The translations under genes were made by a program, and so were the position numbers. A DNA stretch of 64,000 nt from Solanum dulcamara. Taxonomy: Eukaryota > Streptophyta > Magnoliopsida > Solanales > Solanaceae. The DNA is taken from the NCBI RefSeq assembly GCF_947179165.1, contig NC_077245.1, positions 39,859,286-39,923,285 on the forward strand, read 5' to 3'. The notes beneath the pieces were generated by a model. It saw only the letters and a list, made by a program, of their open reading frames with translations, ran no database searches and had not been told where the DNA came from. Positions 55,372 through 64,000 of the stretch are shown here, piece by piece; the first letter of the stretch is position 1, and each line of letters opens with the position of its first letter.

Positions 55372-56400
55372 CTAAGGATGCACAAACATAACATATAACC
55401 AAGCATCAAAATGATCAACCAAGGGTTTGTAACCCATCAAAAAAGGAGATACTTGGCTACTCAAGAGACTTTGACAAGGGGGTAAAGTGAAGGAACCATT
55501 ACACTTAGGCAACCAAACATGTAAACCCTTATTGGTTCCACATTTTAACAAGCACAATTCCCATTTTAAGTCAAGTAGCACATGGAAACCCTCATAACTA
55601 AGTTCAAAGTCATGAATAAGGTTAACCCAAGTTAAGACTCCACCCAATGCACTCGTTAAATACAATAATATGATTACTTCCAATCCATCACCGGTGTCAA
55701 ATACAAATGTATTCCCCACACAAGTTGGCACAAGTATCTCATTTAAGCACATAGGATAAAGTGTAATACAAAGTAAGAATCATGTGAAAGAAAAAAAGTG
55801 TTACAACTATACTCAACCCAACTTAGGCCAACACTAGGGTCGAATTGGAAGGGAGAAGATATCATTGAGACAAAGATACTTCTATTTGACCTATTGAAAC
55901 TACTACTAACATAAGATATACTCTCTACACAAGTACAAGTATCATCATATGCAAATAAGTAGTAGAGAAAGGTGTCTCGCAAAAAAACTTCATCCAAGAT
56001 GTTCTCATAGGTAAGACTACTACTAGGCTCAAAATCATTGGTCATATCATTAAGAATTGGAAAACACCAAGAAGAAGAGGTAATAGAGAAACAAATACCA
56101 CCTTCCTTCTCATCATAATCCTTACCCTTAAGAGTACTTTCATATTTCAAGAAGAGATTTCCATCTTTGGGAGGAACCATTACAAGGCTCTTCATCTTCT
56201 CCATCTTTACCATAAGAGCTAGGATCACCATATTCCTCATATTCTTCTTCGAAATAATAGCTCTCTTTCCCATTCGGCTCTTGATCATGGCTATCATCAT
56301 ATCCTCCAGAATCATTATCATCCTCACATCCATAGCCTCCATCACTACAATCATAGTCTCCCATATCATAGTCATATGGATTTGAGGCTACTGATGACAT
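55372..56400 (-). pseudogene. Unrecognised ORF cluster, possibly a decayed gag-like leader gene
   Basis: Three overlapping minus frames. 56400-56140 starts MSSVASNPYDYDMGDYDCSD and is rich in Tyr, Asp, Glu and Gly (for example YYFEEEYEEYGDPSSYG). After its stop the frame of 56375-55743 continues DGNLFLKYESTLKGKDYDEK, LTYENILDEVFLRDTFLYYL. 55752-55372 then reads MCLNEILVPTCVGNTFVFDT, LDLKWELCLLKCGTNKGLHV. Open lengths of 210 and 126 codons in this AT-rich DNA suggest former coding, probably one protein with frameshifts. Composition and the intron-like acceptor just upstream remind me of retroelement gag leaders, but I see no zinc knuckle or other domain. Function not assigned. Confidence 0.45.
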
Positions 56401-57045
56401 GCCTTCTTATAACTCTTTTGTACCTACAAAATGAGCAAACAAGGTTAGTATTAAAACTTGCTCACCAACACTCACTTTTTCTAACATTTGAATGCTTCAC
56501 AAATTGGCTTGGCTAATATTGAACTTTGTCTTAATCCAGAGGTGCATAAATGTTAATTAAACTCATGGTCAGAATCGGTCCTTGTTCAAAGAAGAACGGA
56601 CGACTCAATTGAATCAAACAAACTTGAATCAAGAAGTTAACTATAAAGTAAAAAACTAAAAAAGCACACAAAAAAGCACGAGAAAGAAAAACAAAAACAA
56701 GACTACTCAACAACTAAGTAAGACCATATACTAGTTGGACATTACATTTTAGAATCAAAGAAAGACAGTAGGAATCAAGGAAATGAAACTAGGAAGTTAG
56801 AACATGAGATTAGTCATAAAATAAAGCTAGGGTCTTCGAATTCAAACTTTTAAAAGTCAAAATTGACGTTCAGCTCGTGATCTTGAAGTTTGGCTCATGA
56901 AATAAACTTGGCAAGTCACCGAACAACTATGCAAGATCGACCTATCTCTCTAAATGGACCAGAGAATTAGGCTAGTTAGGCGAGCTCAATTGTAATTTGG
57001 CTGCTCGCCGACCAGGCTTTGCGATCATGACCTAGCTCACCAAAT
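56401..57045 (-). mobile_element. Probable non-coding leader or LTR part upstream of the ORF cluster
   Basis: Read on the minus strand, GCTCGCCGA/GGCGAGC-type motifs (near 56990-57030 and 56870) are followed by T-rich sequence and TTTGCTCATTTTGTAG-GTAC (about 56415-56435), a good 3' splice site form, 15-35 bp before the ATG at 56400. Suggests a transcript leader with an intron; inference. Confidence 0.4.
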
Positions 57046-57479
57046 TTGCCCTTCAACACACCTGAAGCCTCTGATTTTGATCTTCTTGTGGTCCCCTCAT
57101 ACTTTCTTAACCGGGTACTTTCCTTTTTTGGTAAAATTCCTTTAGTACCACCACAAGTACTCTTTCATTTCTTCTTTCATTTGGATCAAACACCTCTTTT
57201 GATGATGATTCTTCTTGAATATTTGAATATCCCTCAAGAATGCTATGAACAAAATGAATATCCAATATAAAACCCTTAATAATTTTAGCTTAGAATTTCA
57301 TAAAATTCGAGATTGAGATTCCCTTTGACGTAGGAAACAATCCCAATACTTTTTGTCCTTCAATTCGTTACCAAATCCTTTAGATTTTAAAACCCACTTG
57401 TACATTTCTTTAAACTTGTTCAACCAACAATGGTAAATTCTTCAATTTTACTTCAGTTAATGCCAAATCTCATAATCCA
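57046..57479. other. Unassigned sequence
   Basis: Holds a 74-codon plus-strand frame (57046-57270) with no recognised motif and AT-rich sequence beside the truncated integrase. Possibly LTR material of the ORF-cluster element; no firm feature. Confidence 0.35.
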
Positions 57480-58254
57480 ACTCAATGCCAAGGAATACTT
57501 AAATTCACTTGCGTTCTGCCTGACCATCTATTTGAGGGTGAAAGGTTGTAATTAAACTCACTTGCATTCACAAAATCTTTTGAAATGATTTCCAAAATTT
57601 TTTACTGAATTGAGCTCCCGTATCAGATATAATAGAGGTTGTCACACCATGTACTCATCAATTGTATAAGTATTCTTGACAGGAATGAGTGCGCTGATTT
57701 GATGAGTCTGCCAACTATTACCCATATGATATCATACTTCCAAAATGAGCAAGGTAAGTCAGTGAAAAAGTCCATGTTGATCATGTCCCACTTTTAAATT
57801 GGATGTTCTATATGTTGCATATAACCTCCAGGCTTTTGGTGGTCTACTTTAAGTTGTTGACAATTTGGACATTGAGGCACCAATTCTGTAATGTTCTTCT
57901 TTAAGTCACTCTACCAATACACTCCTTTAAAGTCGTGATACATTTTAGTCGAGCTCGGATGGACAAAATATCTTGAATGATATGCTTCCACCATAATCCT
58001 ATTTCTTAGTCCATGTACATTAGTTACACATAATTTATTCTGACACCGGAGTATTCCTTCCTGTGTAAGCTCAAATGCTTTTGTCATACCTTATAGTACA
58101 TTCTCCTTAAGTTGTAATAGAATAGGATTTGTGTACTACTTCTCTTTCACTTCCTCTATAGATAAAGATTCTACTGCATTTTGCACGATAACCCCTTTAT
58201 CTGGAGATTCAATAAGGTGAACGCCCAAGCTAGCTAGTTGGTATAGATCTTTAG
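57480..58254 (-). pseudogene. Gypsy integrase, N-terminal and core parts, 3'-truncated
   Basis: Minus frames give zinc-domain end LVPQCPNCQQLKVDHQKPGG, then YDIIWVIVGRLIKSAHSFL, ISDTGAQFSKKFWKSFQK (second core Asp kept), TFHPQIDGQAER, where sequence stops within the Glu-bearing helix at about 57515. Stops and slips are scattered (for example TTTTAA in the linker near 57797). The GPY region, chromodomain tail, polypurine tract and 3' LTR are missing. Confidence 0.88.
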
Positions 58255-58661
58255 TTATTTTTGTCTTCCTATGGACTGCTTATAAGTTCTTTCCATAATC
58301 TTACAACTTAAAGCATTAGCTACCACATTTGCTTCTCCGGGATGGTATAAAATATCAATGTCATAATCTTTTAATATCACAAGCCATCTTTGCTGCCTTA
58401 GAATCAGGTCCTTTTGTTTTAAGATATATTGCAAACTCTTGTGATCAGTGTATATGTCGACATGAACTCCATACAATTAGTGATGCAATATCTTCAAAGC
58501 AAATACAACTGCTGCTAGCTCTAAATCATGGGTTGGATAATGTTTCTTATGTGGCTGCAACTATCTTGAGGCATAAGCTATTACTTTATCTTTTTTCATC
58601 AATACACATCGTAAGCCCATTCCTGAAGCATCACAATACACTGCATATAAGTCATGCTTTC
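58255..58661 (-). pseudogene. RNase H domain, downstream part, split by a solo LTR
   Basis: Resumes after the insertion with YAVYCDASGMGLRCVLMKKD (YCDAS holds the first catalytic Asp), then [31 protein letters not shown] and the open frame 58476-58255: [40 protein letters not shown]. About 70 % identical by eye to the plus copy at 13500-13837. Confidence 0.9.
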
Positions 58662-58666
58662 TAGAA
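58662..58666. repeat. Target-site duplication TAGAA, left copy
   Basis: Directly before TGATAACTCTAAGG at 58667; matches 59692-59696. Confidence 0.92.
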
Positions 58667-59691
58667 TGATAACTCTAAGGATGGTAATCTAAAATAAACT
58701 AGAGTATTAACTAAAACAAGTGTGGAAGCAAAAATGAAAACTAATTAAAGAAACTAAACAAGAATTTAAAGATGTGGGTTTGACACAATCCAAGTAACAA
58801 AAAATAGGTTAATAGTCGAACCAAATGTCTTTATTTAAGAAACTAATCTGGATCTTGACTGCGTCATGAGTAATACTAGACAATAATTAGTAAGAGTATT
58901 AACCGCCTTCTAAATAATACCAAGAAGAAACAAAATATATCAAATAAGAAGTTATCTTACTACCTGAAACTATGAACTAGTTAGGTTGAAATATAAATTC
59001 AAAAGCAATTTGGCAGGTTCAAAAGAACTCTCAATATATTATTCTTCCGAATTTACCTTTTAAAGTTACAAATCTCCCTTTTATATAGTAGTAAGAAGGG
59101 GTTGTTCAAGATTAAAAAAAGGCATTTTCTAGAGTCCTAGATGGCTGCCCACACACATGACACATAATGTCAAAATAGAAGAAAAAAATGACATATCCTA
59201 AAGTCTTAATGGACTGCCCACATATATGACTTATAATGTCAAAATATAAGAAAAAGATGACACCTCCTAAATTCCAAGAAGGCTTCCAAACACATAGGTA
59301 CCATAAGGTCAACATAGAAGAAAAATATATTAAATGCTAGTTCTAGAAACTAGTTAAATGACTAAATAAGTGCTGAAATTTTCTCTTCATTTGTGGGCTA
59401 ATTTGGTCCATATTTCCTCTCATCTTGGACTTTAATTTGGGATAGTTTGCACGAAATTTGGACATAATATTCATTTTTTTGGACTTGAATTTGGGCCACA
59501 AATAGTTGTAGCATTTGGACAATTCATCTTCCTTGGGCTTTACCTCTTCTTCCCCAACAAAACACTTTTTAATTGCTAATTCTAGCCCATCAAGATTGTC
59601 TTAAAATTTTCTTATTTGGGATCTTTTCATGAGGCCTTTTGGAAACTCCAAAGCTTCCTCAAATATTGTTGAGCTTCCATCGATGGTATCA
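58667..59691 (-). mobile_element. 1025-bp solo LTR inserted in RNase H
   Basis: Minus-strand termini TGATACCATCGATGG...TTAGAGTTATCA: TG...CA with a 5-bp inverted TGATA/TATCA, flanked by perfect TAGAA duplications. Removing it and one TAGAA restores the RNase H reading (TLVLVLL ... AVYCDAS). A TATA box CTATATAAAAGGG lies about 600 bp from its start (plus 59078-59090). No ORF, primer site or polypurine tract. A truncated second copy is at 12456-13037. The parent element is not in the window; I do not recognise the family. Confidence 0.92.
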
Positions 59692-59696
59692 TAGAA
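59692..59696. repeat. Target-site duplication TAGAA, right copy
   Basis: Directly after GATGGTATCA at 59691. Confidence 0.92.
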
Positions 59697-60530
59697 GTAC
59701 CAATACAAGTGTAGAAGTCAATTTATCCTTCAACTCTTGGATGCTTCTTTCACATGCATCGCTCCATTGGAATTTGGCTTTCTTGTGTGTGAGCTTTGTT
59801 AATGGTTCAGAAATAGAAGAAAATCCTTCAAAGAACCTTCTATAATAACCTGCTAGCCCAAGGAAACTATGAACCTCCGTAGGTGTTGTAGGTCTTGGCT
59901 AGTTCTTCACAACTTCTATATTTTATGCATCGATCCATATTCCTTCACCAGATACAATGTAACCCAAGAATTCAACATATTTTAACCAAAATTCACATTT
60001 AGAGAACTTTGTACGATCATGAAAAATCTGTAACACTTGATGTAATTGATTGGCATGGTCCTCTTTTGATCTTGAATACACCAAAATGTAATCTATGAAT
60101 ACTATCACAAACATGTCCAAAAATGATTTGAACACCCTATTAATCAAATCTATAAAAGTTGTTGGAGCATTTGTTAGCCCAAAAGATATGACTAAAAACT
60201 CAAAATGACCATACTATGTTGGGAAAGCTGTCTTGGGTATATCTTTGTCTTTGACCCTCACTTGGTGATAACCCAACCTTAAGTCTATCTTCGAAAAACA
60301 CTTAGCACCTTGTAATTGGTCAAACAAATCATCAATTCTACGGATGGAGTATTTGTTCTTAATCGTTACCTTATTCAACTTCCAGTAGTCAATACACATT
60401 CTCAACAAGCCATATAAAATTGGTGCTCCCCAAGGGATCATACTAGGCCTTATGAATCCCTTTTCTAGAAAGTCTTTTAATTGCTCCTTAAACTCCCTTA
60501 ATTCTGCGGGGGCCATTTTTTATGGAGGAA
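59697..60530 (-). pseudogene. Gypsy reverse transcriptase and start of RNase H
   Basis: Frame from 60516: [75 protein letters not shown] (first catalytic Asp kept), [18 protein letters not shown], then TAG and on with [40 protein letters not shown]. The catalytic F-I-D-D box is F-I-D-Y, and about seven codons usually found before LRMCIDY (V-R-K-K-D-G-S) are absent. AGYYRRFFEGFSSISEPLTK continues into RNase H up to the solo LTR. Few stops, so fairly recent decay, but the enzyme is dead. Confidence 0.93.
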
Positions 60531-61170
60531 TGGAGATAGATTGAGTATTTGGAATCACATAAATAACAAACTCCACTTCTCGTTCAGGAGGAAAACCTGG
60601 AAGATCTTTAGGAAATACATAAAAAAAATCATTTATCACAGGAATAGATTGAAGAGTTGGTGGCTCTGCATCCATATTTTTCACTCTCACTAAATAAAAT
60701 ATGTATCATTTGGACATCATCTTCGTTGCCTTATGATAAGAAATAAACTTACCTCTTGGTGCCCCAATGTTACCTTTCCATTTAAGGATTGACTCTTTTG
60801 GAAAATGAAAATGCACTATTTTGGTCCTACAATCTAATGTGGCATAACAAGAAGACAACCAATCCATACCCATTATAACATCAAAATCTACCATTTCTAA
60901 CTCAACAAGATCTTCCAATGTACCACGATCACAAGCAGTAACTATGCAATTACGATAGACTCTTCTAGCTATAATAGACTTGCCAACCGGCGTAGACAAT
61001 TCAAATAGCTTAATCAATAATTTAGGTGTTCTTTTAAACTTTCCAGCAATCAATAGAGTGACATATGATAGTGTAGACCTCGGATCAATTAATGCATTTG
61101 CAATATGTGAAAAGATGGACAATGTACTTCTAACCATATTCAGCAAAGCCTCAAAATTTTATCCATCCCC
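60531..61170 (-). pseudogene. Gypsy retropepsin and linker to RT
   Basis: Frame 61146-60706: IANALIDPRSTLSYVTLLIA, IARRVYRNCIVTACDRGTLE, FDVIMGMDWLSSCYATLDCR, all in usual order. The active-site motif expected as D-x-G-S reads DPRS, the Gly changed to Arg. After a TGA at 60706 the same frame goes on: YIFYLVRVKNMDAEPPTLQS, YVFPKDLPGFPPEREVEFVI, TQSISIPP then TAA just before the RT start. Two nonsense codons interrupt an otherwise colinear pol. Confidence 0.92.
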
Positions 61171-62538
61171 TAAGACATATGTGCGATTCTGAACTCCACT
61201 AGAACTAACTACTCCTCTAACACCTCTATCACGACCACTAGGCATCTATTGACCCTACGTAAAGAAGGTATTGATAATGATGATGATGCAACAAATGATC
61301 TAGTAGGTTGTGCCATACCACCCATGTCCCTTTTTGGGCAATTTCTTATCATATATCCCAATGTACCACACCAAAAAAAAATCATCTGTCTCAAACCGAC
61401 GTGCACCTAAATAATTTCTTCCACATTATTTACAAGGCTATCGAGGAGTTCTTGATTGGCTCGTACTTTCCTACTCTTGGTGCCCTACTGTTCGTGAACC
61501 TTGGCTTTCACCTCTTTTCCCAATATGATCGCCCCTAAACCCTTTAAACTGAGGTAGGGCACTAGCTGTAGAGTAGGAAAATGATGGCCTAGGTGGTATA
61601 TTAGATAACCGAGGCATAAACTCACCTTGGGATAGTGCAAGATTCCCCGTAGATTTGTCCCTCTTGAAGTACCCTCTTTTTGATTCTTGTGTCCTCCTTC
61701 TTTTCCTTTGATCCTCCATCTTTTGTGTGAAAGTTTGCATCCTTGCTATATCCATATCTTTATTTAATGAAGGAATGGTACAATATCTAACCAGATATGA
61801 ATCCAATCTATCCACGTATCGATGCACTCTATCCTCTATAGTAGCTACTACATTAGGAGCATACCTAGCCAAGTAATTAAAATGGAGACTATACTCTCTC
61901 CCGCTTATATTCCCTTGGTAGAGATTTAAGAACTTATCAACATGGGCCTCTCGGATCTCCAATGGAAGATAATGATTAAGAAATACCTTTTTGAACTCTT
62001 CCCAATTAGTTGAAGGTGCATCTGTACCCCTAAATTGCTTCTAAGCTTCGTACCACAATATAGCCACACCCTCTAATCTATATATTGCTAGCTTAACTTC
62101 TTCTCTACACTTACATGTATAACATCCAAAGTCCATTGGATTTGATCAATAAAGTATTGCAGATCTTCTTTAGGATCTGACCCGGTGAATGATGGGGGTC
62201 CAAATTAAGAAACTTAGGTATCCGCATGCTATCTACCCTAGATACACTACTTTACTTGAAACTAGACCTTCTTGCCTTTGACCTTGGAAATCAACTATAC
62301 GAGCCAATAATTGAAATACATTCTTTAAATCTTGCTCAGTAGCATTAATAGAGGGTTCTCGAGGTGCTGTTTCCCTCCCTAAATCTTCTGGAGGTGGAGG
62401 GGTTAGGGAATTCTGTAATAAGGACTCATCTTGAGTCTCACTTCGATAATATCATTTAGATACTGATTGGCTTCTCCCTTCTCTAACAGCCACATCTATT
62501 TGCTTACCTATATCTTTACTTTTTCTAGTGACCAGCAT
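61171..62538 (-). pseudogene. Gypsy gag with decayed zinc knuckle
   Basis: ATG at 62538: MLVTRKSKDIGKQIDVAVRE, then stops; DLKNVFQLLARIVDFQGQRQ. The clearest part is 61962-61471: MEIREAHVDKFLNLYQGNIS, EYSLHFNYLARYAPNVVATI, EDRVHRYVDRLDSYLVR, then a basic region (QKMEDQRKRRRTQESKRGYF) and the Ser/Pro/Gly-rich stretch. The knuckle (61400-61340) reads FWCGTLGYMIRNCPKR, having lost the first Cys and the His. Start codon chosen by its place 200 bp after the primer site and by the family's usual N-terminus. Confidence 0.9.
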
Positions 62539-62733
62539 CTTTGCTATAATAAAATAATTTAGAGGTTAGATATAATCCACCTACAACATTGACTCTATCG
62601 CACGATTTAAGAAATGAAAGAAAAGAGAACTCTTAATTGTCCCGTAGCCTCCTACTTATGGATGTGGTGAACAACATACCCATAAGCAAGACTCTACATG
62701 GACATGACTTTGTAGACTCTCTAGGATGACCTT

Positions 62734-62744
62734 CTTTGATACCA
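62734..62744 (-). promoter_or_regulatory. Primer-binding site of the minus gag-pol element
   Basis: Minus TGGTATCAAAG (initiator-Met type, one mismatch), four bases from the LTR end TGACA. The leader between 62538 and 62733 is non-coding. Confidence 0.82.
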
Positions 62745-62748
62745 CTTT

Positions 62749-63194
62749 TGTCAAGCCTCAAATCCCATTAAGACGAAAAGGCACCAGATGTCGTCAAGAA
62801 CTGGGAGAACCAACTCACAACCTGTACTTACCATGCTTGTTTGGTATACAGGAGTATAATAAGTCAATTTGTACTCTTTAACACCATCTTTGAATCCAAC
62901 ACTTGGTTTAATCTCTGTTTGTGTGACATAAATCCCTCCTACAACTCATGAATTAAGAATTCTCACAACAACAAGGTTTACTCGACACGAATTCCATGTT
63001 AATGAAACTTTTCACAAAATTTTCAAGTAATACTAATATTATCTATTAATCAGTGGTTGATTATTAGACCATTGTATTTGATTTTCCAAATACATCATTA
63101 TTGTATACTTTTTAATATATATAACGCAACCCAATTTTTATTTTTTACCTTTGTATTAAATGGAAATACCTAAATAACCTAAATAACTATAACA
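62749..63194 (-). mobile_element. 5' LTR (about 446 bp) of the minus gag-pol element
   Basis: U5 end TGTCAAGCCTCAAATCC (minus ...GGCTTGACA) beside the primer site. The proposed start is TGTTATAGTTATTTAGG at 63194 (minus), with a TATA-like GTTATATATATTAAAAAG at about 63108-63125. The start is the nearest TG-form consistent with a TATA placed 70-90 bp in, and is less certain than the end. No 3' LTR is left to compare. Confidence 0.65.
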
Positions 63195-63207
63195 AATATA
63201 AAGTTTT

Positions 63208-64000
63208 TGTTATATCCCAAACTTTTGTACATTGGAATATTTTTAAGCTCCTCTAAAGCTTCCATTTGATCCATGTTATCCATGACATTATCAAATGGTC
63301 TTAAGAAGGGGAGGATGTAATGCCCATATCTTGCATAGACTAGTTCTATGTGAGTAGTGATGTTTGGAAGGATTTGAAAGGGGTTCAGAGCCAAATAATT
63401 TGTTATAGTAATTGATCTACTTAATTAAGATACTGGTTTGGATGTGTTACATAATTAAGCTAGTTGAGTACACGTCTAGCCTGAGTAGCAAGGATCACAC
63501 AGGTTCTTAAGGTAGGACTAATTGCTAACCTAGTAAAAATAACAAGTAGGTGATGCACCTACTTAGAATGTGTGGACTGCATTTAAAAAAAGAAGGCAAG
63601 TAGGTGATGCAACTACGTACGAAGTTGTGGAAAAAGGTAAGGAGGTGATGCACCTACTTTCTCAAAGTAATGGACAAGATTATCCTGGGATATGAGATAG
63701 AGATATTTATTCCTGATTTGAATTAATACACAAATTGGTTATAACTTTTATTCGGTCTAGAAATATTATTAAGTGGGGATTAGTGATTAAATATTATTAA
63801 TTAACTTAATTACACAACTAAGGGGCGCCCCACCAAGACACGTGCCAACAGCTGATTGGCGCATGGATTATAGAGGGACATATGTCCACAAGGGATACAT
63901 GTCATAAGGGGTGGACATGGGTCTAACCCCTAGGCAGCCTATATATATTTAACTTGATTACTAAGAGCTTGATTTTCTCATCTTCAACCTTAAGGACCCT
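63208..64000 (+). mobile_element. LTR start (U3) of the second family, running off the window
   Basis: TGTTATATCCCAAACTTTTG at 63208. Colinear with the reverse complement of 12455-12372 and 9458-8690, up to CTTCAACCTTAAGGACCCT at the window end. Palindromes AGTAGGTGATGCACCTACT at about 63545-63563 and a mutated copy near 63600, and CACGTG at about 63839. It belongs to the same subfamily as the older LTR split at 9458, in opposite orientation. Confidence 0.85.

Noticed and set aside
56140..56400. Plus-strand hydrophobic frame 56167-56385 as a membrane protein
   Set aside because: It is the antisense of the Asp/Glu/Tyr-rich codons, which reads as Ile/Val/Ser by composition alone.

Overview
This window is repeat-dense nuclear DNA of a flowering plant. 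The long-LTR Ty3/Gypsy chromovirus families (LTRs of 2.3-3.7 kb opening TGTTACACCCC or TGTTATACCCC, primer sites copying the initiator-Met tRNA 3' end TGGTATCAGAGC, chromodomain-type pol tails) look Solanaceae-like to me. That taxonomic call is recall and inference, not a search. I see no host gene, functional RNA gene, CRISPR array or bacterial operon. Nearly everything can be explained as nested, broken or recombined LTR retrotransposons.

Layout. 1-4102: 3' end of a plus-strand element and its 3' LTR. 4103-12455: minus-strand LTRs of a second family, broken by a plus LTR fragment (6586-7199) and by a solo LTR with a perfect target duplication (9459-12366). 12456-15210: LTR fragment plus a plus-strand RT/RNase H/integrase pseudogene. 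15216-20164: minus-strand mosaic of gag-protease, LTR and integrase scraps. 20165-25739: a plus LTR end with its primer site, fused to an inverted LTR and duplicated in tandem (2.49 kb unit). 25507-39023: minus-strand array LTR-internal-LTR-internal-LTR in which two elements share the middle LTR. 39070-49848: a complete but coding-dead plus-strand element, head-to-head with the previous one. 49851-55004: two more plus LTRs. 55005-57479: unrecognised ORFs on the minus strand. 57480-63194: the best-preserved coding element (minus gag-protease-RT-RNase H-integrase), interrupted by a 1025-bp solo LTR with a perfect 5-bp target duplication. 63208-64000: start of another plus LTR.

How the parts relate. 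The elements at 26-39 kb and 39-50 kb keep LTRs, primer site and polypurine tract, but only integrase and chromodomain scraps of coding sequence, so they look like large non-autonomous derivatives mobilised in trans. Three features look conserved beyond the coding decay: a three-hairpin module in twelve LTR copies, a perfect 8-bp-stem hairpin next to the polypurine tract in five of five pol 3' ends, and U3 promoters dense in ACGTG (G-box/ABRE-like) cores and AGGTG/CACCT palindromes. Three 5S rRNA-derived segments lie inside internal regions: two at equivalent positions in sister copies, one an apparently independent antisense event.
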